Assembly (NCBI GenBank): GCA_022572885.1
Contig: JACZVC010000015.1
Location: forward strand, 1 to 64,000
DNA: 64,000 nucleotides
Source: Pseudomonadota bacterium
GTDB lineage: Bacteria; Pseudomonadota; Gammaproteobacteria; Steroidobacterales; MnTg04
Direction of reading: 5' to 3'
A program made the translations under genes and the position numbers. Each line of letters begins with the position of its first letter. The stretch's first letter is position 1. Under the pieces are notes generated by a model that worked only from the letters and a program-made list of their open reading frames with translations, made no database searches and was not told the DNA's origin. Positions 46,815 to 58,979 of the stretch are shown here, in pieces.

Positions 46815-48099
46815 CGCGCAGGCGCTGAATCCAGACCTCGGTTTCCTCGGACGCCCTGGCGGTGCGAATTTCCTGGACAGCCTGTTGCCGCCTCAGGTCA
46901 TCGGTGTTGTCGTACTCGCGGTGCTCCAGCAATTGGACGATGTGCCAGCCGAAAAAGCTCTTGAAGGGCTCTGATATTTCGTCGATCTGCAGCGTGGTCA
47001 GCATTTCCTCGAATTCCGGGACGAAGGAGCCGACTTTTTGCCAGCCCAGGTCGCCCCCGTCGCGTGCCGAAAGCGAGTCTGCGGATACGGCGATTGCGAT
47101 GGTGGCGAAATCCTCGCCGTTGATGATTCGCTCCTTGATATCGACCAATTTCTTCCTGGCCGTCTGGTCATCGACGATGGCGTCCGTATGAATCAGGATG
47201 TGCCGGCTGCGGTGCTGGGAGACTATCGATCTTTGAATTTCCGTGCCGCGGATTTCGTTTACCCTGATAATGTGAAAGCCGCTCGGGTTGCGCGCCGGTT
47301 CGGAGACATCTCCGGGCTTCATATCGATGACCAGTTCATTCAGAAAACCCGGTAACTGGGCGCCTTTGCGCCAGCCCAGATCGCCGCATTCCAGCGCTTG
47401 CTGTCCATCCGAATATGCCAGCGCCAGTTCACAGAAATCCTCACCGGACTGGAGCCGCCGGTAAATATCGGTGGCCTTTTTCTCCAGTTTTTTCACAATT
47501 TCGGGTGTCGAGGATGGTGAAACCGAAACCAGGATATGCGACAGCAGGAATTCATTGCTGGCGCTCTCGGCCAGTCTCTGTGCTTCCAGATGCTGGTCCA
47601 GCTCTTTCGGCGAAACCCGGATGCGGCGCAGGACGTCGCGCTGCTTCAGCAGGTCGATAATTATCTCTTCGCGCATTTCTTCGCGGAACACGCGGTAATT
47701 GATCCCGGTTTTTGCCAGTGCCTCCGGCAGCTCGGTAAATGAAACCTCGTTTTGGACGGCGATCCTCTCAAGATAAGAGTTCAGCATCTGGTCGGAAACG
47801 GCGATGCCGGTCTTGGCCGCAAACTGGGACTGAATTTTTCTGACTACGAGCCGGTCCAGCACCTGCTGCTGGATGATATTCATCGGCGGCAGGTTGGTCG
47901 TTCGTTCCCGTAGCCGATCTATGATCAGGGTCACTTGCCGGTCGAGTTCGCTCTTCAGCACGACACCATCGTTGACCACGGCCACGATGCGGTCGAGAAG
48001 CTGGCCTTGATCGCTGAGCTCTCGGTTCTGGGCCTGAATCGCGATAGCCGGCATCAGGCAGGCGATGCTGGTCAGGGCAATAATTTTCTTGGAAAGCAT
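46786..48099 (-). CDS. surA: Periplasmic chaperone / peptidyl-prolyl isomerase SurA
   Basis: 437 aa with a signal peptide (LTSIACLMPAIAIQAQ). The N-terminal chaperone domain (LDRIVAVVNDGVVLKSELDR) is followed by two PpiC-type parvulin domains (about 180-280, LAYSDGQQALECGDLGWRKG; and about 290-390, AVSADSLSARDGGDLGWQKV) and a C-terminal helix. SurA escorts outer-membrane proteins, including LptD encoded next to it, to the BAM complex. It is spaced 9 bp from lptD. Confidence 0.95.
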   Translation of the reverse strand: MLSKKIIALTSIACLMPAIAIQAQNRELSDQGQLLDRIVAVVNDGVVLKSELDRQVTLIIDRLRERTTNLPPMNIIQQQVLDRLVVRKIQSQFAAKTGIAVSDQMLNSYLERIAVQNEVSFTELPEALAKTGINYRVFREEMREEIIIDLLKQRDVLRRIRVSPKELDQHLEAQRLAESASNEFLLSHILVSVSPSSTPEIVKKLEKKATDIYRRLQSGEDFCELALAYSDGQQALECGDLGWRKGAQLPGFLNELVIDMKPGDVSEPARNPSGFHIIRVNEIRGTEIQRSIVSQHRSRHILIHTDAIVDDQTARKKLVDIKERIINGEDFATIAIAVSADSLSARDGGDLGWQKVGSFVPEFEEMLTTLQIDEISEPFKSFFGWHIVQLLEHREYDNTDDLRRQQAVQEIRTARASEETEVWIQRLRDEAFVEYRL

Positions 48100-48108
48100 T
48101 GTTGATTA

Positions 48109-50358
48109 TCAATTGCCGGGGTAGCCAAGGATACCATTTTTCAAGACGTTGCTGGCGCGGCTGCCAATTTTACTGAGCCCCTTGAGTTCGATCTGCAGGA
48201 TAAACGAACTGTCGGATTCTCCCGATCGCCGGGAAATAAACTTTCGCGAAACCAGTTGCAGTCCCCAGCAGCAGCTTTGGTATTCCAGCCCGACCAGTCG
48301 TTCCAGCGTCGTGTTGTCCCGCAGAGAGTAATTGAGGCGCCCGAGCAGGCTCCAGCGGCTCGTAAAAGGCAAGACGAACGAGAAATCCGCTTCTTCGAAC
48401 ACACCCTTCTGGTATCGATGCATCACATTGATCACGCTGGATTGCGTGGGCAGGTATTGCACACGGGTTCGCGAGATCGCGGTCGCATTTGTTTCCGGGT
48501 CCCATTGATAAACAAGGTCCAGGTTCCACTGGCGATACAACGCCAGGTTCAGTTCGGCGATAAGCTGCGAGCTGCTGGATGTGAGGGGCGCCTGGCCGGG
48601 CAGCGTGATCTGGCGGTCGCTGAGAAAAAAGGCCTGGCCCAGCGTGGCCGATAAAACCTGGCGACCCTCGCTCTCATCCAGGATGCGGGTGGTGACACCG
48701 ATACTGACCTGGTCGGTTTCACCCAGCCGGTCAATACCGATAAAGCGGTTGGCTCGAAACAGTTCGATGGTGTTGAAGGTCGGTAACTCACTGTCAAATA
48801 CCGGCAGGTCATTCTGATTTCGAAACGGAATGTGCGCATAGAAAATCCGCGGCTCAAGCGTTTGTACGAACGCCCTCTTGCTTTTCACGGTGCGCTCAAA
48901 AACCAGGCCGCCAGCCATGGTAAATATGGGCGTTGAGCGAGTCGGTTTCCGCTCCTGTCCCGGTGCGGTGTTATCGAGATCGTATGTCGTGTAGTCCCAG
49001 GCCACGCTTGGGGTCAGGTAGTAGCTGGGACTGCCCAGCGTGAAAGACAGCCCGGGCCGTAAATTCATCCGCTTGCCGGTCACGCCGGTATCGCGGTGGA
49101 AATTCACCAGTTCCAGATCCAGTTGCCAGTCCAGTGCCGACAGGCCGGTATGACCCTGCCCGCGAACGAGTATCTGGGGTAGCCGTTCGTATGGCAGTTC
49201 ATCATCGGCCAAGGTCGGATCGATGGTGCGAAAATTCTGTGCGCGGGTGGATATCCGCCAGTTGTCGTTGACGTAATCAAGCTGAACGTTGCGTTCGAGG
49301 TGGGTTCTGCTGGTGGTGTCGATGTCGCGGCCAAAATCCTCGAAATATGTCCTGTCGGACACATCCTCAATGTGGGTGGTTGCCCGCCAGCCGTTGTTCC
49401 AGGTTGTATTGTGCTTCCACAAACCGTAACTGCGCTGGGTTCGCAAGCTCTTGTCCTTGCCCAGGTACTCGAGCTCGATCGTCCCCCGGCTTTTGTTGCT
49501 CAGGTAGCGAAAATCCACGTTTTGTTGCCAACCGCGGGTACTCATGAACATCGGTGTGTAGGTGAGGTCATAATTTGGCGCGATGTTCCAGTAATAAGGC
49601 AGTCCAAATTCAGTGCCGCTGCGCTCGGTACGACCAAAGGTCGGCAGCAGGAATCCGGACCTGCGTTTGTCGGAGACCGGGAAAGACAGGTACGGGAAAT
49701 AAAATACCGGGATTTTGCCGAATCGAATCTGTACATTGCGGGCTACGCCCCAGCCCTCCTCCTGATCGATTTCCATCGATTTGGCCCGCAGTGTCCAGTC
49801 GTTGGTGCCTTCCGGGCAGGTCGTATAGACGATGTCCCGCAAAAGCAATTGGTCCTCGCTTATGTTTATCTCACTGGCTGAACCGCGGGCCGGTCGTTCG
49901 GTGAGCACGAATTCAGAGCCTTTAAATTCGATGTTTTTGCCGGTCCCGCTGATGCGTCCCTCGGAACCTGAGATACTGAGGCCTGGTTCCAGGTACTGGA
50001 AGTCGCCGCTGATGCTGAAAGATTCTGTTTCCGGGTCGTACTGGGCCTGGTTGGTGCGGACAAATCGCTCCCCCATCCTGACTTCGACGTCGCCGGTAAC
50101 GGTGATTTTGCCATCGCGGTTGACGCGGCCTTCGCGGGCACGGAATTTGACCTGCCCATCCATTGGGTGACTATAGACAGGCGCTTGCGATTCCGGCGGG
50201 GAATCCAGCGGGGGAATAATGCACAGGCTCTCGTCGGCGGTGGCAGCAGTGGCCAGCAACATTCCCAACCAGGCCAGGTGCTTGAAGCCGATATTCAGAA
50301 TCTCAATGCTCCGCGCTTGGGCGGCCGTTACAATGGCACAGATGGCTATGGCCTTCAA
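48109..50358 (-). CDS. lptD: LPS assembly outer-membrane protein LptD
   Basis: 749 aa. LptD with LptE inserts lipopolysaccharide into the outer leaflet. An N-terminal OstA/jellyroll domain (KITVTGDVEVRMGERFVRTN, ISGSEGRISGTGKNIEFKGS) leads to the barrel (NLRPGLSFTLGSPSYYLTPS). Cysteines for the structural disulfides are present in ESLCIIPP, TTCPEGTNDW and QSCCWGLQL. The start is unclear: the open frame begins at a TTG (50358) without a ribosome site. A CTG at 50298, with GGAG upstream, would give a normal signal peptide (NIGFKHLAWLGMLLATAATA). The divergent amgK starts only 44 bp away. Confidence 0.92.
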   Translation of the reverse strand: MKAIAICAIVTAAQARSIEILNIGFKHLAWLGMLLATAATADESLCIIPPLDSPPESQAPVYSHPMDGQVKFRAREGRVNRDGKITVTGDVEVRMGERFVRTNQAQYDPETESFSISGDFQYLEPGLSISGSEGRISGTGKNIEFKGSEFVLTERPARGSASEINISEDQLLLRDIVYTTCPEGTNDWTLRAKSMEIDQEEGWGVARNVQIRFGKIPVFYFPYLSFPVSDKRRSGFLLPTFGRTERSGTEFGLPYYWNIAPNYDLTYTPMFMSTRGWQQNVDFRYLSNKSRGTIELEYLGKDKSLRTQRSYGLWKHNTTWNNGWRATTHIEDVSDRTYFEDFGRDIDTTSRTHLERNVQLDYVNDNWRISTRAQNFRTIDPTLADDELPYERLPQILVRGQGHTGLSALDWQLDLELVNFHRDTGVTGKRMNLRPGLSFTLGSPSYYLTPSVAWDYTTYDLDNTAPGQERKPTRSTPIFTMAGGLVFERTVKSKRAFVQTLEPRIFYAHIPFRNQNDLPVFDSELPTFNTIELFRANRFIGIDRLGETDQVSIGVTTRILDESEGRQVLSATLGQAFFLSDRQITLPGQAPLTSSSSQLIAELNLALYRQWNLDLVYQWDPETNATAISRTRVQYLPTQSSVINVMHRYQKGVFEEADFSFVLPFTSRWSLLGRLNYSLRDNTTLERLVGLEYQSCCWGLQLVSRKFISRRSGESDSSFILQIELKGLSKIGSRASNVLKNGILGYPGN

Positions 50359-50402
50359 TTACAATGCCGGGTCAAAGGTGTGGACCGCAGCCAGGAGATT
50401 TT

Positions 50403-53045
<2,643 letters not shown>

Positions 53046-53049
<4 letters not shown>

Positions 53050-53672
53050 GAGGCGTATTTTAGGTTTTTTAGCAAATAATGTTCAAGCTCAGCCGCAACT
53101 TTTTCGAGATCGGCGGGTCCGCCAAGGTCTTTCAGTTGAATCACTTCGAGGTCGGCAAAGCCACAGGGGTTGATGCGGCTGAAAGGCTCGAGATCCATGT
53201 CGATATTGAACGCCAGCCCGTGGTAACTGCAGCCGCGGCGAATCCGCAGCCCGAGGCTGGCGAGTTTACGGCCATCGACATAAACCCCCGGCGCGTCGGC
53301 CTTCGACTGTGCTTCGATGCCATAATCCGTGGCCAGGTCGATAACCGATTGTTCCAGCGCGCTGACCAGTTCGCGGACCCCGAGGCTCTGTCTGCGCAAA
53401 TCGATCAGTGGGTAAACCACGAGTTGCCCCGGGCCGTGATAGGTGACCTGCCCGCCGCGATCGATGTTGATGACAGGAATATCGGCCGGCGCCAGCAGGT
53501 CTTCGCGGTTGCCGTTCAGACCCAGCGTGTAAACCGGCGGATGCTGCAGCAACCAGATTTCATCGGTCGTCTGCGCATCGCGACGATCGGTAAAGGTCTG
53601 CATGTCGCGCCAGGTGGGCTCGTACTCGACCAGCCCCAGCCGCTTGATAACGACATCGGCACGCTGGCTCAT
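53046..53672 (-). CDS. lipB: Octanoyl-[acyl-carrier-protein]:protein N-octanoyltransferase
   Basis: 208 aa. It moves octanoate from ACP to lipoyl domains, the substrate of LipA. Motifs: [40 protein letters not shown] and the region around the catalytic cysteine, [14 protein letters not shown]. The lysine in [17 protein letters not shown] matches the family. It overlaps both neighbours by 4 bp. Confidence 0.96.
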
Positions 53673-53941
53673 AATGCCATCAGGACTCGTTCGGTGGAGG
53701 TCAGTTCCAGATACAGCTCATCCAGCTGCTGCTTGCTTTGCGCCCTGATCACGATGGTGACCGAGACAAACCGCCCGTTGCTGCTTGACCGCGAACTGAC
53801 CGCTCCCTCCGGCAGTACGCCGACATGGCGCTCGGCAATCTCCTTGACCAGGGCCTCAAAATCATCGGCATACTTTCCCATGACCTTGAGCGGAAAATCA
53901 CAGGGAAACTCGAGTAACGTGTCAGCAGGTTTTTTTGGCAA
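53669..53941 (-). CDS. ybeD: DUF493 / YbeD family protein
   Basis: 90 aa if started at a TTG at 53941 (LPKKPADTLLEFPCDFPLKV), which fits the roughly 87-residue YbeD family. The frame stays open to an ATG at 54007, giving 112 aa, but the extra part is unlike YbeD and overlaps the aminotransferase end more deeply. YbeD has an ACT-like ferredoxin fold (VSVTIVIRAQSKQQLDELYL) and no known activity. It stands before lipB as in E. coli. Confidence 0.85.
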   Translation of the reverse strand: MPKKPADTLLEFPCDFPLKVMGKYADDFEALVKEIAERHVGVLPEGAVSSRSSSNGRFVSVTIVIRAQSKQQLDELYLELTSTERVLMAL

Positions 53942-54770
53942 TTTGAAAAGCCCGATAAACTTTTTTCCACACCGGTCCCGGCAATCCGTCTCCGACCGCC
54001 CGGCCATCCAGCCGGGTAACCGGCAAAAGCTCGCGCAACGCGCTGCAGATCCAGACTTCGTCTGCCTGGTATAACTCAGCCTTGCTGAATCCCTGGCTGA
54101 CTACCGTTATTCCCTGGTCGCGGGCAACATCGATGACCCGGTCGCGCGTTGTTCCGGGCAACAACACGGGTGCGTCCTCGGGTGTGCGCAAGGTGCCGCC
54201 GATCAACGCGAATACACTGCTGGACGAGCCCTCGGTAATCATCCCGTCTCTTTCGAGTATGGCTTCATCCGCATCCTCATCGGCCGCCTGTTGCCGGAGC
54301 AGCACATTGGCCAGCAACGATGTCGCCTTGATGTCGCATCGCTGCCAGCGAAAATCCTCGCAGATTGCTGCCGATAGCCCGGTTTCTATTGCCTTTTCCG
54401 ATGGCGCCGGGAAGGCTTGCGTCATCGCGAAGACGGTTGCCTCGATAGCCGCCGGAATCAGGTGGTTTCTTTCCTTTGGCGCACCGCGGCTGACCTGGAG
54501 ATAGATTGCCATATCGCCGCCGCCATTTTGTTCGATCAGCCGTGCAACCAGGCCGGCAAAATCGAAATCGCAGCGCATATGCACCGCGGACAGGCTGTTG
54601 GCCAGCCTTTGCAGATGGGAGTCGAGGGCGAACGGCTGGCCATCGTAAACCGGAATGACTTCATACACGCCGTCGCCAAACAGGAAACTTCGGTCGAGCA
54701 CCGAAACCTTCGCTTCGGCCAGCGGCAGCATTTCGCCGTCAAGAAAACACAACCGATGTCGATCGCTCAT
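53922..54770 (-). CDS. dat: D-amino acid aminotransferase
   Basis: 282 aa class IV PLP aminotransferase. It interconverts D-alanine and D-glutamate, both used in peptidoglycan. Motifs: DRSFLFGDGVYEVIPVYDGQ, the PLP lysine in CDIKATSLLANVLLRQQA and EGSSSSVFALIGGTL. Exact specificity (D-alanine versus branched-chain) is inferred from the context beside dacA. The ATG at 54770 is preferred over a TTG five codons upstream. It overlaps ybeD by 20 bp. Confidence 0.9.
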   Translation of the reverse strand: MSDRHRLCFLDGEMLPLAEAKVSVLDRSFLFGDGVYEVIPVYDGQPFALDSHLQRLANSLSAVHMRCDFDFAGLVARLIEQNGGGDMAIYLQVSRGAPKERNHLIPAAIEATVFAMTQAFPAPSEKAIETGLSAAICEDFRWQRCDIKATSLLANVLLRQQAADEDADEAILERDGMITEGSSSSVFALIGGTLRTPEDAPVLLPGTTRDRVIDVARDQGITVVSQGFSKAELYQADEVWICSALRELLPVTRLDGRAVGDGLPGPVWKKVYRAFQIAKKTC

Positions 54771-54785
54771 AGGCTGCGTTCCCAA

Positions 54786-55931
54786 TCAGTAGAACCAAAG
54801 CTTGATTTCATCAATTGTCCGGTCGAAAAAACCGCCCAGAGGGATATTGACCAGCGGGTACAGGGGTTGTTGCGCGATCAGCTGCTCGTCCAGCGTGACC
54901 CGTATTTCGCCGATTGCCTGTTCGGTGCTAAGCGGAGCCAGAATTTGCGGCGGCAGGTCAATCTCCGCTCGCAGGTCGTCATAGCGGCCTCTCGGGATAG
55001 TGATGAAAAGTCCCTGCTTTACCCCGAGGCCGGCGGTTTCCCGGGTTCCCTTCCAAACCCTGATATCGTTGACGCTCTGCCCGGCGACATACAATTCATG
55101 AGTTTCGAAAAAGCGAAAGCCATAGTTGATCATCGCCTGGCTGGCATCGCTGCGCGCCCTTGAACTGGTTGTGCCCATGACCACCGATATCAGTCGCATC
55201 GTGCCGCGGCTTGCCGACGTTACCAGGCAATAGCCGGCCGATTCGGTATGCCCGGTCTTGATTCCGTCGACCGTCGCATCCTGCCACAGCAGGGCATTCC
55301 TGTTGCGCTGGGTAATTCCGTTGTAGGTGTACTCTTTTTGCGAATACCAACGGTAGTAATCCGGAAACCGCGCGATCAGCGCCCGGGCCAGTATCGCGAT
55401 GTCGCGTGGCGAAGTGTAATGGTCCTTCGCCGGCAGGCCGGTGCTGTTCCGGAAGCTGGAATTGACCATGCCGAGTTGTACCGCGTACTGGTTCATCATT
55501 TCGGTAAAAGATTCTTCGCTACCGGCAACGAATTCGGCAAGCGCCACACTCGCGTCGTTCCCCGACTGAACGATCATCCCCTGCAACAGTTCCTCGACGG
55601 AAACCTGGCTGTTTACCTCGATAAACATCCGCGAGCCAGGTGTGCGCCAGGCTTTCTCGCTGACCTGTACCTTGTCGGCAAGGGAAATATTGCCATTCGC
55701 CAGTTCATTGAAAACCGTAAACGCGGTCATCATTTTGGTAATGCTGGCTGGCTCGATATGCTGGTTCGGATTTTTTTCACCGAGCACGAACCCGGTATGC
55801 GCTTCCATCAATATCCACGCAGTCGCGTTGATCGCCGGCGGCGCGGGGATCGGCGTGTTTTGCGCTGCGACCGGCAATGCGATCAGCGTCAACAGAACGA
55901 ATGACAGGAGTCCTTGCGATTTGCTGTTCAT
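54786..55931 (-). CDS. dacA: D-alanyl-D-alanine carboxypeptidase (PBP5/6 type)
   Basis: 381 aa with a signal peptide (LLSFVLLTLIALPVAAQ). It trims the terminal D-Ala of peptidoglycan stem peptides in the periplasm. The active site is complete: SxxK in EPASITKMMTAF, SxN in VQSGNDASVALAE and KTG in DGIKTGHTESAGY. The C-terminal domain ends in an amphipathic membrane anchor (NIPLGGFFDRTIDEIKLWFY). It is preceded by 105 bp with no gene, where a promoter is possible. Confidence 0.96.
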   Translation of the reverse strand: MNSKSQGLLSFVLLTLIALPVAAQNTPIPAPPAINATAWILMEAHTGFVLGEKNPNQHIEPASITKMMTAFTVFNELANGNISLADKVQVSEKAWRTPGSRMFIEVNSQVSVEELLQGMIVQSGNDASVALAEFVAGSEESFTEMMNQYAVQLGMVNSSFRNSTGLPAKDHYTSPRDIAILARALIARFPDYYRWYSQKEYTYNGITQRNRNALLWQDATVDGIKTGHTESAGYCLVTSASRGTMRLISVVMGTTSSRARSDASQAMINYGFRFFETHELYVAGQSVNDIRVWKGTRETAGLGVKQGLFITIPRGRYDDLRAEIDLPPQILAPLSTEQAIGEIRVTLDEQLIAQQPLYPLVNIPLGGFFDRTIDEIKLWFY

Positions 55932-56036
55932 GGGTTCTTCCGGGAAACAGTGTATGTCTGGTGAAAAAACGAATTGTAATTCGGCTGCGGCAGAGTTGAC
56001 AGCTTTGCAGGCGAGCCGTACAAAAAAACCGCCGGC

Positions 56037-56852
56037 CTATTCGCTCGCAAGATAGGCATCGCTGACGCCGAGCTTGCCGACCCGCGCAACAGTGGCATCA
56101 AATTCCTCCACACTTGCGACCGGGCCTATGCGGACGCGGAAAATCCGCTCGCCGTCGACGCGATCCTTGCGGATGACCACATTCTTCAGGCCTGCTTTGC
56201 GCAGCATGGATCGCAGGCGGGACGCGTTGCCGCGGTCGGCAAACGCACCAACCTGTACAAAAAGTGCGCCGGCGACCATTGGCAGCCGGCCGCCGCGTTG
56301 TTTCCGGCCACTGGATCTTGGGGTAACGACCTCGACTTCGACAAAACTTGTGCCGTTTCTGATCATATCCAGCTCCACGGCGGCGCCGTAGGAAAGGTCG
56401 ATCAGGCGGTTGGCTACAAAGGGTCCGCGATCGTTGATCCGAACGATAATGTTGCGGCCGTTTTCCAGGTTTGTCACCCGCGCGTATGCAGGCAGCGGCA
56501 GCGTTTTGTGCGCGGCGCTTGCCGCGTACATATCGTATCGCTCGCCGGTCGCGGTCAGGCGGCCATGGAATTTTTTTCCATACCAGGACGCCACGCCCCT
56601 TTCCCGGTAACCGATTGCATCATTCAGCACATAATAGCGTTTCCCACGAACTTCATAGAATGCCGGGTTGCCGCTGGCGCTTCTGGGCTCCGCTTTTGGA
56701 ATGACTTCCCGCATCTGCCCCGGCGCCGCTGGTGTGGACGGCGCGCTGTCTTTGCGCGCCGCACAGGCAGAAAGGGCCGGCAAAATAGCGGCAATCAACA
56801 ATATTTTCGTTACCCTATTCAGCGTCTGTCTGCCGGCGTTTTTTGATTTCAC
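56037..56852 (-). CDS. rlpA: Septal-ring lytic transglycosylase RlpA, lipoprotein
   Basis: 271 aa from a GTG at 56852. This start gives a textbook lipoprotein signal (KSKNAGRQTLNRVTKILLIA, then AILPALSAC). The double-psi barrel (GVASWYGKKFHGRLTATGER, VRINDRGPFVANRLIDLSYG) carries the catalytic Asp region, and the C-terminal SPOR domain (FVQVGAFADRGNASRLRSML) binds denuded glycan at the septum. The start overlaps mltB by 38 bp. Confidence 0.92.
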   Translation of the reverse strand: MKSKNAGRQTLNRVTKILLIAAILPALSACAARKDSAPSTPAAPGQMREVIPKAEPRSASGNPAFYEVRGKRYYVLNDAIGYRERGVASWYGKKFHGRLTATGERYDMYAASAAHKTLPLPAYARVTNLENGRNIIVRINDRGPFVANRLIDLSYGAAVELDMIRNGTSFVEVEVVTPRSSGRKQRGGRLPMVAGALFVQVGAFADRGNASRLRSMLRKAGLKNVVIRKDRVDGERIFRVRIGPVASVEEFDATVARVGKLGVSDAYLASE

Positions 56853-57846
56853 TGGCAAGCTCGAATACGGCCATCGCATACATGCGGCTGCGGTTGTAAC
56901 GGGTAAGCGCATGGAAGTTGGCAAACCCGACCCAGAAAACCGGCCCATCTTCGCTTTCCAGCTGGATCAGCACGGCCGGCGTATCGTCATCCATCTGCCC
57001 GCTGTCGAATTGCACGCCTTGTGCGCGGAGCTGACCCACGCTGGTGTCCAGGCCAAGCGCATTGCCAGGCGCCGTGGCCGCCATTGCTGCCGGGACTTGC
57101 GCCGGCACCGCAACGGTGGCCTCACTTTTCCAGCCGTGATGTACCAGGTAATGGCCGACACTGGCGGTGACATCGGCGATGTTCTCCCAGATGTCTTTCT
57201 TGCCGTCGCCATCGCCATCCTCGGCATAGGCCAGGTAACTGCTGGGCATGAACTGCGGCATGCCCATGGCGCCTGCATAGGACCCGACAGGTGCGAGCGG
57301 GTCTAATCCTTGTGCGCGGGCCAGCTCGAAGAATTTGGCCAGTTCCCGGCGAAAAAATTGTTGCCGCGGCGGGTAATCGAAGGCCAGCGTACTGAGCGCG
57401 TCTATAATTCTGTTCTTGCCCGGGCGGTCGCCATAATAGGTTTCCACACCGATGATGGCTGCGATTATTTTTGCGTCAACGCCGGAGGTATCCGCTGCGG
57501 ACAGGATGGCCGCCAGGTTGTCTTGGTAAAATTCCTTGCCGCGCCTGATGCGTTCATCGGTCAGGAATATCTGCCGGTACTCGTGCCACGGCTTCACTTT
57601 TTCCGCCGGCCGGCTTATCAGTTCGATGATTCCTGGTTTGGATTCCGCCTGGCTGAGCCAACCCGCCATTTGCGCGTTATCAAACCCATGATCACGCTGC
57701 ATTTCCTGAATAAATGCGCGTATGTCTGCTCTTTCGATATCGATCGCACCGGCCGGGACAACCAGCGTCAGCAAGAAAATAAAAAGGAAAAAACGAAAAC
57801 CGGTTTGGTCGGGTATGGTGAGCGTTAGTGGCAATGGTCGGGTCAC
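56815..57846 (-). CDS. mltB: Lytic murein transglycosylase B
   Basis: 343 aa with an N-terminal hydrophobic signal (FRFFLFIFLLTLVVPAGA); no lipobox cysteine is seen, so it may be a soluble periplasmic form. It cleaves glycan strands to 1,6-anhydro-MurNAc ends. The catalytic glutamate is in IAAIIGVETYYGDRPGKNRI; AGAMGMPQFMPSSYLAYAED and DIWENIADVTASVGHYL are typical. It overlaps rodA by 4 bp. Products of such enzymes feed the AmgK/MurU recycling path. Confidence 0.94.
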   Translation of the reverse strand: MTRPLPLTLTIPDQTGFRFFLFIFLLTLVVPAGAIDIERADIRAFIQEMQRDHGFDNAQMAGWLSQAESKPGIIELISRPAEKVKPWHEYRQIFLTDERIRRGKEFYQDNLAAILSAADTSGVDAKIIAAIIGVETYYGDRPGKNRIIDALSTLAFDYPPRQQFFRRELAKFFELARAQGLDPLAPVGSYAGAMGMPQFMPSSYLAYAEDGDGDGKKDIWENIADVTASVGHYLVHHGWKSEATVAVPAQVPAAMAATAPGNALGLDTSVGQLRAQGVQFDSGQMDDDTPAVLIQLESEDGPVFWVGFANFHALTRYNRSRMYAMAVFELASEIKKRRQTDAE

Positions 57847-58979
57847 GTTGGCAGCAGTTTTCGATGTGACTGGAAAGACATCAGCATACCGAAACCCACC
57901 ATAAGGGTCACCATCGAGGTACCGCCATAACTAACCAGGGGCAGAGGGATCCCGACGACGGGTAACAGCCCTGTGACCATTCCGGCATTGACGAAAACAT
58001 AAATAAAGAAGGTCAGGCTGATTGACCCGGCGAGCAGGCGGCTGTAGGTGTCCTGCCCGTGTACGGCGATATACAGGCCTCGGCTGACCACAAAAAGATA
58101 AGCGACAAGCATCAACAACAGCCCGAGCAGACCGAATTCCTCGCCGAGTACGGCGAAAATGAAATCCGTCGATCGTTCGGGCAGAAACTCCAGGTGGGCC
58201 TGGGATCCGTTTAGCCAGCCTTTGCCAAATACGCCGCCTGACCCGATCGCGATTTTCGACTGGATAATGTGATACCCGGAACCGAGCGGGTCGGTTTCCG
58301 GGTTGAGAAAGGTCAGTACGCGTTGCTTCTGATAATCGCGCATGAAATGCCAAAGTAGCGGCAGCGCGCCCATCGCGAGTCCGCCGGCCAGCAGAATGAA
58401 GCGGCCCGACAAACCGGCAAGCAGGATCAGCAGGATGCCCGACGCACAGATCAGTAATGCGGTGCCAAGGTCGGGTTGCGTGGCGATCAGGATCGTCGGC
58501 AGCATAATGATCACCAGCAGCTTTAACAGGTCCTTGGCGTCAGGGGGCAGGCGCCGGCTATGCAGGACCCACGCGGCCATCATTGGAACCGCGAGCTTCA
58601 TGATTTCCGCCGGCTGAAAGCGGATCAGGCCGAGATCGAGCCAGCGCTGTGCGCCTTTACCACTGGCGCCCGTTACCAGCACCAGTATCAGCATTACCAT
58701 ACCGGCCAGGTACAACCATGGAGACCACATACGCAGGTATTTTGGCGGTATTTGGGCCACCATCAGCAAGGCGGCGAGGGCAACGCCGATCCTGAGCAGT
58801 TGGCGTAAAACCAGATCGACCTGCTGACCGCCCGCGCTGTACAGCACGAACAGACCGGCGCCGGCCAGCAGCAGCAAGCCGATCAGCAGCGGGCCATCGA
58901 TACATAGCTTGCGCAGGAGGCGCCCCGCGAAACTCAGCGCGCGGTTGGGTCGGAACTGTTCGGCATCCAGAAAAATCAC
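57843..58979 (-). CDS. rodA: Rod-shape peptidoglycan glycosyltransferase RodA
   Basis: 378 aa SEDS membrane protein with about ten membrane segments. It polymerises lipid II for side-wall growth together with PBP2. Signatures: GAQRWLDLGLIRFQPAEIMK, ATQPDLGTALLICASGILLI and GIPLPLVSYGGTSMVTLMVG. It overlaps mrdA by 4 bp. Confidence 0.96.
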   Translation of the reverse strand: MIFLDAEQFRPNRALSFAGRLLRKLCIDGPLLIGLLLLAGAGLFVLYSAGGQQVDLVLRQLLRIGVALAALLMVAQIPPKYLRMWSPWLYLAGMVMLILVLVTGASGKGAQRWLDLGLIRFQPAEIMKLAVPMMAAWVLHSRRLPPDAKDLLKLLVIIMLPTILIATQPDLGTALLICASGILLILLAGLSGRFILLAGGLAMGALPLLWHFMRDYQKQRVLTFLNPETDPLGSGYHIIQSKIAIGSGGVFGKGWLNGSQAHLEFLPERSTDFIFAVLGEEFGLLGLLLMLVAYLFVVSRGLYIAVHGQDTYSRLLAGSISLTFFIYVFVNAGMVTGLLPVVGIPLPLVSYGGTSMVTLMVGFGMLMSFQSHRKLLPT

